NCBI RefSeq assembly: GCF_934476685.1 | Contig: NZ_CAKSNX010000001.1 | Span: 506,655 to 570,654 of the forward strand | Direction of reading: 5' to 3' | Origin: an uncultured Ruminococcus sp. | GTDB taxonomy: Bacteria; Bacillota; Clostridia; Oscillospirales; Ruminococcaceae | DNA: 64,000 nucleotides | Shown here: positions 39,599 to 49,599 of the stretch, piece by piece | How the letters are laid out: each line of letters begins with the position of its first letter | How positions within the stretch are numbered: position 1 is the stretch's first letter | Position numbers and translations under genes: made by a program | The notes under the pieces: generated by a model | What the model was told of the DNA's origin: nothing | Seen by the model: only the letters and a program-made list of their open reading frames with translations | Database searches by the model: none

Positions 39599-41167
39599 TT
39601 ACTGTCTGAACATCAAAGGATTGATGTAGAGCATCGTGCAGCCTTTGGGGTTGTTGTTTGCCCCGGGGATAGTCTCACTTTTGAGATAGCCGTATTCTTC
39701 GAGAACAGCTATTACCTCGGCGAACTCCTGTGCGTTCTTGAACAGTTTGCATCTGCACAGCTTGTACAGGTCATTCTGCCTGATCTGCGAGATATTCTTC
39801 GAGCGTATCTTTGCGACTATGCGCTCCGCCTGCAAGGTCTGATTGTCGGTATCGCCCAGCCCGTAGGCATATATCGCCTGCAAGCGGAAGTAGTGACCTA
39901 TCTCGATAGCGTTGCACATCGTATCGTGCGATACTTTCACTTCATCAGGCTTCTCACCGTTCAGAACCGTCTTGATACAATGCAGGATACCGCATATCCT
40001 CAGCACCAGTCCATGAAACTTACCGCCCCAGTCGGCACAGAATGCCATATCGGTGACAAGCTGTTTCTCAACAAACTGATCGTGCAGGAAGACATATTCA
40101 TCTTTTGCTTTTTCATCAAGGAAAAGAAGTTTTTCGTCCGCCTGATGAAGCTCAAAACGCTGAAATTTGTAGTTCAGCAGAGCATATATCAGCTTGTGAT
40201 AACGTTCGGACAGCTCATCGGGGATAGGTTCAGTGTTGTACTTGCGTGTTCCTCTCAGGTCTTTGGGAAAGCAGTACACAAGCCTTGCAAGGAAACCGCT
40301 GCCCCTGAACGCCATATTTCCTATCATACTGTCCCATATGTACGGCTGACACGCAAGGCATATCGACACATAGGGCTTGTAAAGGATAACGTTCTCACGG
40401 GTGATACGGTCGCTGATGAACGTTTCTCCATTCCATGATTTCAGGAGCAAGTCGAGATTCGGTGCACCGTTGGCGCTGTATCTGCCGTTGAAGTTACCGA
40501 GTGAGCCTGCTTCATCGGACATCATAAGAAGTGTGCCGTTTATCGCAAGCTGTCTGACGAGGGACTCGGGCGTAATATCATCAACGATGATACGGCGGAA
40601 GTCCGCATTTGTGATACTGCTCAGTTCCATAGCAAGGTCGGACATCTCTTTTGTATCGGCATCGGCTTTCTTTTCAAGAGCCGCCAGCTTGTTGGCTATG
40701 ACTTTTTTCTTTGCCTGATTTTCCAAGATGAGAGCCTTGTTCTTCTCGTTGTACTCCTGCACATAGTCCTGATAGGGCTTTGCAACGAGCTTCATCACAG
40801 GCGATTTCTTGAAACTCGCTTCGGCAACGATAAGGCTGTCGATAACAAGAGGTTCGGAGTGATCTTTCTTGCCTACGATACGGAACTGCCCCGAAAAGCA
40901 GTAGCTCACAGAAGAAAGAATAGCCGTACTTGCCATCGAAACATCTGTTGATGTTGTACTGGCTATTGCCTGTGCCATCGTTCTCAATATAGGCGGCAGT
41001 GCGTTTACGGGAAAGTCTATCAAGTTAGACCTGTTCCCCCTGAGTGGTGTGGGCTGTACCCACGATGTTTCATTGTTCAACAATTCTTCATCAGCCTTTC
41101 TGAAATGATCTATAAAAGTGCTTTTATATGTATAGTAGTCAACATCATCGTGTTGTTCCGCTATCAA
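39599..41167 (-). CDS. DUF3987-type (YfjI-like) primase/helicase protein
   Basis: About 520 aa. Family text includes FPVNALPPILRTMAQAIA near the N-terminus, a DSLIVAEASFKKSP block replacing a canonical Walker A, an acidic MMSDEAGSLGNFNGRYS region resembling Walker B, and a long C-terminal helical part ending with a winged-helix-like EVIAVLEEYGYLKS. DUF3987 proteins occur on plasmids and integrative elements, often beside primases, and are thought to act in replication. The start is uncertain: TTG 41167 has AGGTG 10 nt upstream, TTG 41083 follows AAAGG, and the frame stays open to 41254. Confidence 0.78.
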   Translation of the reverse strand: MIAEQHDDVDYYTYKSTFIDHFRKADEELLNNETSWVQPTPLRGNRSNLIDFPVNALPPILRTMAQAIASTTSTDVSMASTAILSSVSYCFSGQFRIVGKKDHSEPLVIDSLIVAEASFKKSPVMKLVAKPYQDYVQEYNEKNKALILENQAKKKVIANKLAALEKKADADTKEMSDLAMELSSITNADFRRIIVDDITPESLVRQLAINGTLLMMSDEAGSLGNFNGRYSANGAPNLDLLLKSWNGETFISDRITRENVILYKPYVSICLACQPYIWDSMIGNMAFRGSGFLARLVYCFPKDLRGTRKYNTEPIPDELSERYHKLIYALLNYKFQRFELHQADEKLLFLDEKAKDEYVFLHDQFVEKQLVTDMAFCADWGGKFHGLVLRICGILHCIKTVLNGEKPDEVKVSHDTMCNAIEIGHYFRLQAIYAYGLGDTDNQTLQAERIVAKIRSKNISQIRQNDLYKLCRCKLFKNAQEFAEVIAVLEEYGYLKSETIPGANNNPKGCTMLYINPLMFRQ

Positions 41168-41300
41168 ATATCTTTCACACCTGATATGGATATTGTAGCA
41201 TTTCCTTTTGGACACTTGTGCGTGTATTGCGTATTTACGCAAACAAACACTCAAAACATTTTATTGTACGAAGTATGTTACGCTATAATACGCATTATAA

Positions 41301-41329
41301 TTGACGTTCTGCGTATGATATGCTATAAT
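41301..41329 (+). promoter_or_regulatory. Promoter of the DUF6076-like gene
   Basis: TTGACG (41301-41306), 17-nt spacer, TATAAT (41324-41329), 30 nt before the ATG. TATAAT-ACGC-ATTATA, a near-palindrome, lies just upstream. Confidence 0.7.
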
Positions 41330-41359
41330 GGAAGAAGATACCGAAAGCGAGGAGAGCAT

Positions 41360-42379
41360 ATGGAAACTACGACAATTTACCGTATAAACGAAACAGACCG
41401 CACGATAAATATCGCACAGTCTGTTAATGATTCCGATGAAAGCATACATGGTGCTGTCTTGAATACGAGGACATTCACCTTTGATGAGCTGATGAATCAG
41501 CATAGGGTGTTTTGTGAGCATACCGAGCCTTATGATGCGTTCAGGGACAGGCTTCACAGCGCCTTGCGTATCGGCAGGAGCATTGAAGTCAGCACCGAGG
41601 ATATGATAGCAAGGTTTATTGCTGAGTATGGGAAAAACATCTTCTTCCGGGGATATGTGACCTCGGTCATAGAGTTTTACGATAAAGAGCGTTATGTACT
41701 TCTGAAACCGAATGATGTTGTTATCGCTAAGTTAGACAAGAGAAAGATACAAGACGAGGTATCACAAAAGCTTATGGAGTATATAGATAGGCAGTTTACG
41801 CTTATGTGCAGTGATGCGTATTTCAGCCACAAGGCTAATATGGAGCATTTTATGATACAGCCCGGAAGAACGATCATTGCTGCCGACAATTACACCTTTA
41901 ATGTATTCCATGAAAGCGACAACTGCCTGCTGACTGTCCTTGCAGAGATAGGACAGCTCGTTCACAGAAACAAGTGGACAGTTTGCCAGTGCGGATTCTG
42001 TCACAAGCTGTTCCTCGGAACGGAAGGCGAAGTGTGCTGTCATTCTGCTGAGTGCATTGAAGCTCAGAAGCAGCAGAAAGAAGCGATCTACAAAGAAAAC
42101 ACCAAGGAATATTCCGATGTAAAGCGAGATTATGATGCTTATGTCCGCAGATACAAGAAGATGCTTGTGGAAGCTGGAATTGAGAAATATCACCCTACCG
42201 AGTTTGACGAGTTCATGCAGGCAAAACAAGAGCGTATGGACGCTATGGACAAGCTCAAAAGACGCCTGATACGCAACGGTTTACCAACTACGGAGCTTAT
42301 TGATCTAAGTGCGAAGTTTAAGGCAGAGATCAAGGCGTTGGCGGAGGAGATGGTTGAGAGGTTTTGGAGGAAGGTTTGA
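41360..42379 (+). CDS. DUF6076-like protein with zinc ribbon (element I copy)
   Basis: A 339-aa soluble protein. The N-terminal ~210 residues are mixed alpha/beta without a motif I know; the C-terminal part has a zinc-ribbon-like CQCGFCHKLFLGTEGEVCCH followed by a long charged helical region (~245-335). The same design (FRCHHCGRFFLATDSYKTFYC, then a helix) is found in the element II protein at 62340, and both resemble what is annotated DUF6076. The ATG is preceded by GAGGAG. Transcribed divergently from the replication-type genes. Role unknown; DNA binding or regulation of the element is a guess. Confidence 0.72.
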   Translation: METTTIYRINETDRTINIAQSVNDSDESIHGAVLNTRTFTFDELMNQHRVFCEHTEPYDAFRDRLHSALRIGRSIEVSTEDMIARFIAEYGKNIFFRGYVTSVIEFYDKERYVLLKPNDVVIAKLDKRKIQDEVSQKLMEYIDRQFTLMCSDAYFSHKANMEHFMIQPGRTIIAADNYTFNVFHESDNCLLTVLAEIGQLVHRNKWTVCQCGFCHKLFLGTEGEVCCHSAECIEAQKQQKEAIYKENTKEYSDVKRDYDAYVRRYKKMLVEAGIEKYHPTEFDEFMQAKQERMDAMDKLKRRLIRNGLPTTELIDLSAKFKAEIKALAEEMVERFWRKV

Positions 42380-42479
42380 CTTTGAATCCGGTGGGGCCAA
42401 AGTTAAATGCGTTATTCGGTTTTACTAATTATTCATTCTCGATTTTTAGCATCAGTCGTCAATTTTTATAGAAAAGCTA

Positions 42480-42508
42480 TTGAATAATTCGTCAAAATGT
42501 GGTATTAT
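42480..42508 (+). promoter_or_regulatory. Promoter of the defence operon
   Basis: TTGAAT (42480-42485), 17-nt spacer, TATTAT (42503-42508), 35 nt before the first gene. No further clear promoter was seen inside the tightly packed block that follows. Confidence 0.6.
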
Positions 42509-42543
42509 TAACTTGATTATATTATACGAAAGGACGATGCTGG

Positions 42544-44031
42544 ATGAGTGAACCTATTACTTCTATACCGAGCGCCAATATCCTGCTTTCTTCACTTCGC
42601 TCTGTTGGATATACTCCTGAAACTGCAATAGCAGATATTGTCGATAACAGTCTGTCGGCAAACGCTTCAACTGTTTCCATAGAGTTTAACTGGCAAAATC
42701 AAGTTATTATCATTTCAGATAATGGTGATGGTATGTCTAAGCAGGAGTTATTGAAATCTATGAATATAGGTTCTTCTGATCCGTTTGATTTGAGAAGTAT
42801 TTATGACCTTGGCCGATTTGGTATGGGAATGAAAACTGCCTCCTTTTCTCTTGGAAAGAAACTGACTGTTCTTGCGAAGGCCGGCGAAAGTATCAATAAT
42901 GCAAGCTGGGATTTAGACTATGTAAGAAAAGAGGATCAATGGCAGATACTTGTTGAAGATAGTTCTTCCTTGTTTATCCAGCAATTATCCGATAGGCTTT
43001 CAAAATATGACAATGGAACGGTGGTATGCATATCAAACATTGATAAGGTCATATCATCTGATTCTGCTAATGAAAAGAAAAAATTCTATAAGATGATAGA
43101 TAATGTAAAAAATCATCTTTCACTTGTGTTCCATAGGTTTATGGAATCAGGGAAAATATCTATTATTGTAAACGGAACGCCGCTAACTCCATGGAATCCA
43201 TTTGTTCCTGACAATAATGCACGTCAGGAATTGGAACCTGAGGAAGTAACCGAAAATGGGCATAAGGTTTTAATACGTCCTTATATCCTTCCACATAAAA
43301 CCAAGTTTGCAAACGATGATGAAGTGAAGACGGCGGGTGGATATAAAGGCTGGTTGCATCATCAGGGATTCTATGTTTATCGAAATGAACGTCTAATCAT
43401 ATATGGAACGTGGTTTGGCTTATTCAAGAAAGAAATGTCATTTAACCTTGCGAGAATACAACTGGACATATATTCAGACAGCGACTTTGACTGGCAGATA
43501 GACATAAAAAAATCAAAAGCTGTTCCGCCTGCGTATACCGATGATATTATTCGTCTTGCTGCTGAGAAAGCAACAAATCAGTCGGTTAAGGTGTATAATT
43601 CAAGAGGTACATATTCTGACCGAAAAGGCAATGCAAATGCTCCTCAGCTGAGTTACGTTTGGGAACAGCGAAAGGATTCAAGAGGATCGTATTCTTTCAT
43701 CCTTAATAAGAAACATACTTTGCTAAACAAGCTTAAAACGTCTCTGGCTCCTGAGCAAAAAGAGCTTTTAAACGCTTATCTGAACCTTGTTGAAAAATGC
43801 TCCCCTATGGAGCTTTCAGGCGTGAATGATATGTTGGTAAGCAAGGGAAGTCTGCCTGAAAACGAATATAATGATCTCGCATATCAAGCAAAACGGTTAA
43901 TTACGACCTTAATAATCAATGGCAGCTCAAAAGAAGAAATAAGAAGCCTTTTGCAGCAGTTGCCCGATTATACTGTCTTGATGGATGATTTTGATAATAT
44001 ATATACGGAGGCCTGCAATGGAACAAAATGA
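42544..44031 (+). CDS. GHKL ATPase of MORC/MutL type, first gene of defence operon
   Basis: The N-terminal ATPase has all GHKL motifs: N box PETAIADIVDNSLSAN (E27, N35), DNGDGM (59-64) and the lid GRFGMGMKTASFSLG (90-104). A second domain (~200-350) fits the MORC/MutL-type S5 fold, with the lysine-bearing DIKKSKAVPP near 330. The remaining ~140 residues are helical. MORC-like bacterial ATPases have been predicted as DNA-clamp subunits of restriction-like systems together with Z1 helicases. The next gene overlaps by 14 nt. A housekeeping MutL is excluded by context and by the missing endonuclease domain. ATG with AAAGGA upstream. Confidence 0.88.
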   Translation: MSEPITSIPSANILLSSLRSVGYTPETAIADIVDNSLSANASTVSIEFNWQNQVIIISDNGDGMSKQELLKSMNIGSSDPFDLRSIYDLGRFGMGMKTASFSLGKKLTVLAKAGESINNASWDLDYVRKEDQWQILVEDSSSLFIQQLSDRLSKYDNGTVVCISNIDKVISSDSANEKKKFYKMIDNVKNHLSLVFHRFMESGKISIIVNGTPLTPWNPFVPDNNARQELEPEEVTENGHKVLIRPYILPHKTKFANDDEVKTAGGYKGWLHHQGFYVYRNERLIIYGTWFGLFKKEMSFNLARIQLDIYSDSDFDWQIDIKKSKAVPPAYTDDIIRLAAEKATNQSVKVYNSRGTYSDRKGNANAPQLSYVWEQRKDSRGSYSFILNKKHTLLNKLKTSLAPEQKELLNAYLNLVEKCSPMELSGVNDMLVSKGSLPENEYNDLAYQAKRLITTLIINGSSKEEIRSLLQQLPDYTVLMDDFDNIYTEACNGTK

Positions 44032-46786
44032 ACTAAGATTTTACGAAGCTGCTTTTACATTATGTCTTGGAGACAAAGAAAAAGGTCTTGGTACTATTGA
44101 AGCCATTAATAACGCTGTTAAGACGATGGAACCTCTTGTTTCTGATGCTGAGGATTTAAGAGAATACCTTTACAGAGAAGTTAGTTTTTCGAGCAATGAC
44201 ATAGCATCAATGCTTAGTGCTGATGATCGCAAAGGCAAGGATAAAGAATGGTGGAATAACCTCAGACAGACTTCCGGTTTTAAAGGAACTTACTGGAACC
44301 GATATAAAGCATATTTATCAGGTACAAAAAAGTGGAGCCAAAAAACGATAGAAAAAAGCATTAACGAACCTACTGATTTCGTTATGAACTGCATATCAAA
44401 CCCAACCTCCGGTGTTTCTGAAAAATCATACGGTGCAGTATTCGGTTACGTTCAGTCCGGTAAAACCGCAAACTATATTGGACTTATAAACAAAGCTGTT
44501 GATGCAGGATATAAAATTATAATAGTTCTCGCTGGTATGCATAATAACCTAAGAAGTCAGACACAGATGCGTATTGATGAGGAAGTACTTGGATTTGAAA
44601 CCAGCATCGAATATTTACGACAGAAAGCTGGACTGGTCCCCTCTATAATAGGTGTAGGAACTCTAAACTTCAAAATGGATAAGTCGATTGAAGCGCTTAC
44701 ATCCAGAGACGAAAAAGGTGATTTTACTAAAGGCAGAGCTGGAGTCAGCAGGCAATACGATCAGCCTAAAATCTTTATTGTAAAGAAGCAGAGCAAGGTA
44801 TTGCAGTATGTCTATGATAATTTATCAAAAAATCACGCAGCCGTTCAAAATCCTGACGGTACAAGTCTGTTTTCTTGCAAATACTCTCTGCTTGTAATAG
44901 ATGATGAGGCAGATCAGGCTTCTGTTAATACAAAATACAAGACTGATCGCAGCGGAGAAATCAGCGATGATTCAGAAGTGTCTAAGATCAACGAGCTGAT
45001 AAGAAGGATACTGTCTCTGTTTTCGTGTCGTTCTTACGTTGGCTATACAGCCACACCATATGCAAATGTCTTTATCCCTCCGCAGATTAGTGATGCCGAA
45101 CTGGAAGACGATCTGTTTCCAAAGGATTTTATTGTATGCCTTCCGAAACCTGCTGGTTATGTTGGTGCCATGGAATTTTTCGGAGAAGATGAAAACAGCG
45201 AAACAATGCCGCTCCGCAGAAGAATAACAACCGAACTCGACGATTTTATTGATTCAAAGACCAGACAAATAATTTCGCCGCTCCCTGATGAATTGAAGAA
45301 AGCGATTCTTTGCTTCATAATTATAACTGCAGCGAGAAACGTAAGAGGTCAGGTCTTGGAGCCTAACTCTATGCTGATTCATGTAAACAGACTGAATGAT
45401 GTTCAGTCCTCCTTGAAATCAATGGTTGATGATTATTTTGGTGAAGTGCAGTCGTATATTAACGGTGGAGATACAGAAATACTTGATATCCTGCATGATT
45501 TGTGGGACAGTGATTTTGTTCCTACAACAAAGAAAGTGCAGCAGGATTTCTCTGCATATATGGAAGGTGTAAACTACTCTGATTGGAGCGATATTGAAAC
45601 AGAGATCAAGCGCCTTATCGGTAATCATCAGATTAGAGTGTTTGAAATTAACGGAAAAAGCGATGATGTTCTCTGCTATAAGGAATTCAAAGATGAAGGT
45701 CGTCAGCTTAATGTCATTGCTATTGGCGGAGACAAGCTCTCACGAGGACTAACGCTTGAGGGATTGACCGTAAGCTTCTTTATGCGTTCTTCGCAGATGT
45801 ATGATACACTTATGCAGATGGGCAGATGGTTTGGCTTCAGACCGAAATACACTGACCTTTGCCGTCTTTTTGTTTCTGATGAGCTGTTCCGATGGTTCAT
45901 GGTTGTTTCTTTTGCAACAGAAAATCTCCGCAGCCAGATTCACTATATGAACGAATATAACCGTACACCTATGGATTTTGGTTTAAGAATTGCGTCTTAC
46001 CCTGATATGCTGATCTCTGCAAGAAACAAAATCAAAACTGGACAGGAGTGTACACTTACATTTAGCAACACTGTAAGCCAAACAAGATCAATTGACAGAA
46101 ATGCAGATACATATAATCTGAACTTTGAAGCAGTAGAAAGGTTTATTTCCAATCTTGGAGAGAATAGTTCCGATCACTGGGATAAACTCGGCAGAAAATC
46201 TGGCACAGATCATATCTTTTGGGATGATGTTAACGGAAGCATTGTAGCTGACTTCCTGTCTGAATATAGAACATCATCAAAGGCAAGTAAAGTTAAGTCT
46301 CTGTTTTTAGCAGACTATATTCGTGATCAAAATCAATTAGGAGGACTAATGAAATGGACAGTTTGCCTGAAAAATACTGGACGGAAAAATCCTCCATTAA
46401 CTATAGGTGATTTTAGCATCGGTCAAGGATTAAAACGAAGCGAAGGTCAATATGAGGCAGATGAGTCTATATGCTCCATAAAATCTTTAAAGTCCAAAGA
46501 TGAAGAGTATCTTGATTTCTCAAAAGAACAGATGGAAGAAAAGGACAAGATGAAAGCAAATGGAGACAGTGATGATAAGATAAGAAAGCAGCTTAGAACA
46601 AGAGACCGTGGCTTGCTTATTCTTTGTCCTCTTGATGCAGAAGAAATAGCCGGATTGAAAATAGATGGGAAGACCTATAAGACACCTTTCGGCTTTATAG
46701 CTGTATTTCCGGATAATGAAGGAAAGGGCAGCGGAAGGACATACCGATTAAATCCTATCGCAATTGAAAATGGTGATGAATTTTGA
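44018..46786 (+). CDS. Z1-domain superfamily II helicase-like ATPase
   Basis: 922 aa. Walker A FGYVQSGKTAN (143-152), Walker B LLVIDDEADQAS (291-301), motif III YTATPYANVF (342-351), then the Z1 domain with IGGDKLSRGLTLEGL (568-582) and the arginine-finger motif MGRWFGFR (600-607). Z1 proteins are thought to move along DNA in restriction-type defence loci. The ATG at 44018 has CGGAGG upstream and lies inside the end of the GHKL gene; a longer in-frame start at 43985 is unlikely. The C-terminal ~300 residues have no motif I recognise. It overlaps the nuclease gene by 4 nt. Confidence 0.9.
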   Translation: MEQNELRFYEAAFTLCLGDKEKGLGTIEAINNAVKTMEPLVSDAEDLREYLYREVSFSSNDIASMLSADDRKGKDKEWWNNLRQTSGFKGTYWNRYKAYLSGTKKWSQKTIEKSINEPTDFVMNCISNPTSGVSEKSYGAVFGYVQSGKTANYIGLINKAVDAGYKIIIVLAGMHNNLRSQTQMRIDEEVLGFETSIEYLRQKAGLVPSIIGVGTLNFKMDKSIEALTSRDEKGDFTKGRAGVSRQYDQPKIFIVKKQSKVLQYVYDNLSKNHAAVQNPDGTSLFSCKYSLLVIDDEADQASVNTKYKTDRSGEISDDSEVSKINELIRRILSLFSCRSYVGYTATPYANVFIPPQISDAELEDDLFPKDFIVCLPKPAGYVGAMEFFGEDENSETMPLRRRITTELDDFIDSKTRQIISPLPDELKKAILCFIIITAARNVRGQVLEPNSMLIHVNRLNDVQSSLKSMVDDYFGEVQSYINGGDTEILDILHDLWDSDFVPTTKKVQQDFSAYMEGVNYSDWSDIETEIKRLIGNHQIRVFEINGKSDDVLCYKEFKDEGRQLNVIAIGGDKLSRGLTLEGLTVSFFMRSSQMYDTLMQMGRWFGFRPKYTDLCRLFVSDELFRWFMVVSFATENLRSQIHYMNEYNRTPMDFGLRIASYPDMLISARNKIKTGQECTLTFSNTVSQTRSIDRNADTYNLNFEAVERFISNLGENSSDHWDKLGRKSGTDHIFWDDVNGSIVADFLSEYRTSSKASKVKSLFLADYIRDQNQLGGLMKWTVCLKNTGRKNPPLTIGDFSIGQGLKRSEGQYEADESICSIKSLKSKDEEYLDFSKEQMEEKDKMKANGDSDDKIRKQLRTRDRGLLILCPLDAEEIAGLKIDGKTYKTPFGFIAVFPDNEGKGSGRTYRLNPIAIENGDEF

Positions 46787-47817
46787 GTAATGCTATTAAA
46801 ATATATCAGGAGATCATTGCAGACTTCAATAAGGAAGACAATTCCAGTTTAACGGTCTTAAATAGAAGTATTCTTCTAAAAAATAAAATAAGAATAGTTT
46901 ATATTGTTGCTGCGAAAGATCTCCAGAGAATTATTGCGGTGATGCTGCCTAAAGACTGCAGCAAGGAACCGCTGAACCGTTTTCCAAAGTGGCACGGAAT
47001 AGAGTTCGCCTATGATCATATCACTGAATATCAAAATCCTAACAGCGAGAATGAGTACATAATCATTTCTCAGTCAAAAGACTATGACAGCGGCATTTTT
47101 GAGATAATAGCTAATGATATAACTGATCAGCTTGAAAAGATAAGTACACAAAAGAAGATGATAGGATGCTTATCAGACACTTTGAGCAAGTGGAAGAAGT
47201 TTTTTGCACTCAATTCTGATGTGATTATGTCTGAGCAATTACAAGAAGGTCTTTTTGGTGAACTGCTTGTTCTCAAAAAACTGATATACAATTTTGGCAA
47301 TGAGGCTGTATCCTTTTGGAGCGGAGCTGATAAGGAAACTCACGATTTTTATGTGAATGGATCTGCGATAGAAGTAAAGACAACATCTGCAAAATCAAAT
47401 GAAAAGATAAGAATCAGCAGTGAACATCAGCTTAATCCTAAAGATGTGGAGAACACATTGTTTCTGTATGTAAATATGGTAAGAAAGAGCCGCAGCGACG
47501 GCACAACATTGCCGGAGATCATTAAAGCTATACATAGCGGTCTATCAGAACCATATAGTTCTCTTTTTGAGGAGAAATTGTTTAAATACGGCTATATTTC
47601 CTCGTGTGAAGAACGATATACGCTGGGATTTCATCTGAGATCACACCAAACTTACAAGGTAGAGGAGAACTTTCCGAATATTGTTCCAGATAACCTTGAT
47701 AATGGTATATCTGATGTAATATACTCACTTGATCTAAACGCCTGCACAGATTTTGTGACCGAGTGGAATGATATAATTAACGTTTTGAAAGGGGGCATAC
47801 TAATTGGAGAATCGTGA
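46783..47817 (+). CDS. PD-(D/E)XK nuclease, DUF4420-like
   Basis: 344 aa. The nuclease core is visible as an upstream glutamate in GLFGELLVLKKL (E160), then HDFYVNGSAIEVKTTSAK with D188, E197 and K199, matching the PD-(D/E)XK pattern of the DUF4420 family. It starts at a TTG that overlaps the Z1 stop (TTGA) and follows GGTGAT. Its end overlaps the AIPR gene by 14 nt. In loci of this type it is the likely DNA-cutting subunit, guided by the ATPases. Confidence 0.87.
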   Translation: MSNAIKIYQEIIADFNKEDNSSLTVLNRSILLKNKIRIVYIVAAKDLQRIIAVMLPKDCSKEPLNRFPKWHGIEFAYDHITEYQNPNSENEYIIISQSKDYDSGIFEIIANDITDQLEKISTQKKMIGCLSDTLSKWKKFFALNSDVIMSEQLQEGLFGELLVLKKLIYNFGNEAVSFWSGADKETHDFYVNGSAIEVKTTSAKSNEKIRISSEHQLNPKDVENTLFLYVNMVRKSRSDGTTLPEIIKAIHSGLSEPYSSLFEEKLFKYGYISSCEERYTLGFHLRSHQTYKVEENFPNIVPDNLDNGISDVIYSLDLNACTDFVTEWNDIINVLKGGILIGES

Positions 47818-49570
47818 ATTAGTTGATTTTAATCAAGAGCTAATAGAAGAAGTCAAAGAATATGCCTCGGAGCATTCTGAAAATACAGAAAGCGCCTTCA
47901 CCAGCGTTTTTCTATCTTATCTCGCTGATTTTGGAGAATCAAAAACCGCTGATGCAGAAGTAAGCTACTGCATGAAAGAATCAGAAAAGTTTAAGGTTAA
48001 TGCGTATGCTTTCAGCGAATATTTTCAAAGCCTCACTCTCATAGTCAGCTGCTATGAAAAGAACGGCAAAATTGAAAAGCTAAACAAATCGGAAACAGCC
48101 AAGATATGCAGACAAGCGTCTAAATTCTATAAATTATGCTGTTCAAGCACGAGTGTTCTTGATGAAATGGAAGAATCATCAAACGAATATATGCTTTATG
48201 AGTTCATAAAGGAGAATAAAGATAAAATCGAAAATCTTTATGTTGTTTTCCTTACTAATAAGCTTATTAACAGCGATTTGCCGGAAGATGCCATGATTAA
48301 TAAAACCACCGTTAAATATGATGTGTGGGATATTGAACGTCTTGTTCAGGCTGTCTACCAGAGAAAAGGAGCAGAAAAACTTGTAATACGTTTTAAAAAC
48401 AAATACAAGTATAGACTGAAACTTATCAAGATACCGCAGGAAAGCAATGTTTATGACTGTTATGTTGGTTACATATCAGGAGAATGCTTAGCGGAAATAT
48501 ACCGTGATGAAGGCCAGCGGCTTATTGAGAAAAATGTTAGATCGTTCCTGCAAGCGACAGGAAAGGTCAACAAGGGCATACGGGATACATTGAGGAGCAA
48601 TCCTGCAATGTTCATGGCATATAACAATGGTATCTCAACGATTGCTGAGCAAGTAGTCATAGACGAGAATGAAAGCACCGATGATTTTATTCTTATAAAG
48701 GAGCTTGTCGGCTGGCAGATCGTTAACGGCGGTCAAACAACAGCATCAATATATGCTGCTTTTCAAAACAAGGTTGATCTATCCAATGTTAACGTTCAGA
48801 TGAAGCTCACTGTAATTAAATCTGATGAACAGATGGACACAGTAATAAGCAGCATATCAAGGTACGCAAACAGCCAAAATAAGATCACCATGTCTGATTT
48901 CAGTGCTAATGATGATTTCCACATTAAACTGGAACAGTTGTCACGACGAGTTTTTATTCCTGTCGAAAAGGGAAAACCGTCTCAGCGATGGTTTTATGAG
49001 CGTGCAAGAGGACAATACAGTGTGGAAGTCAATAGACAGCTTACTGCCGCATCAAAAAGAAAGTACAAAGAGCAGAACCCTAAGAATAAGTGTATCTCTA
49101 AAACAGTGGCAGCTAAGTGCGCAATGTGTTGGCTGAAACACCCTGATATTGTCAGCAAGGGATTGGAAACCAATTTTATCAGATATTCAGAAATGATACA
49201 GGCTGGTGAAATCGGAGAGCCGGATGAAAAGTTTTATTGTAATATTATCGCTCAGGTTATTCTTTTTCAACAGTGCGATAAGATAGTAGATGCGCAGAAC
49301 TTCGGCGGATATAAAGCTCAGATTAATTACTATACGATTGCTCTGCTGTCAGAGTATTATAGTAATAAGGTTGATTTCAGCTATATATGGCAGCATCAAA
49401 GTATATCCCCTGAAGTATCACAGCTCATAGAAGATATCTGCTATAAAGTTTGGAATCATTTTATGAATCCAAATACGAATAACGCAAAGGGCGTTAACGT
49501 AACTCAATGGTGTAAAAAAGAAGACTGCTGGATAATGCTTAAAGAGCGTTTCCAGAATGATTCTATATAA
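47804..49570 (+). CDS. AIPR-family protein (abortive infection phage resistance)
   Basis: 588 aa. The AIPR domain covers roughly 230-480 and shows PAMFMAYNNGISTIAE, GWQIVNGGQTTASIYAAF and the later SISRYANSQNKITMSDFSAN, hallmarks of the family. AIPR proteins belong to phage-resistance loci, often with Z1 and DUF4420, and their activity is not settled; nuclease or RNA-binding roles have been suggested. The TTG start follows a G-rich site (AAGGGGGC) inside the preceding gene. A 29-nt gap with AGGAG leads into the methyltransferase gene. Confidence 0.9.
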   Translation: MENRELVDFNQELIEEVKEYASEHSENTESAFTSVFLSYLADFGESKTADAEVSYCMKESEKFKVNAYAFSEYFQSLTLIVSCYEKNGKIEKLNKSETAKICRQASKFYKLCCSSTSVLDEMEESSNEYMLYEFIKENKDKIENLYVVFLTNKLINSDLPEDAMINKTTVKYDVWDIERLVQAVYQRKGAEKLVIRFKNKYKYRLKLIKIPQESNVYDCYVGYISGECLAEIYRDEGQRLIEKNVRSFLQATGKVNKGIRDTLRSNPAMFMAYNNGISTIAEQVVIDENESTDDFILIKELVGWQIVNGGQTTASIYAAFQNKVDLSNVNVQMKLTVIKSDEQMDTVISSISRYANSQNKITMSDFSANDDFHIKLEQLSRRVFIPVEKGKPSQRWFYERARGQYSVEVNRQLTAASKRKYKEQNPKNKCISKTVAAKCAMCWLKHPDIVSKGLETNFIRYSEMIQAGEIGEPDEKFYCNIIAQVILFQQCDKIVDAQNFGGYKAQINYYTIALLSEYYSNKVDFSYIWQHQSISPEVSQLIEDICYKVWNHFMNPNTNNAKGVNVTQWCKKEDCWIMLKERFQNDSI

Positions 49571-49599
49571 TATGCCGTCAGAATAGGAGAATTAGTGAA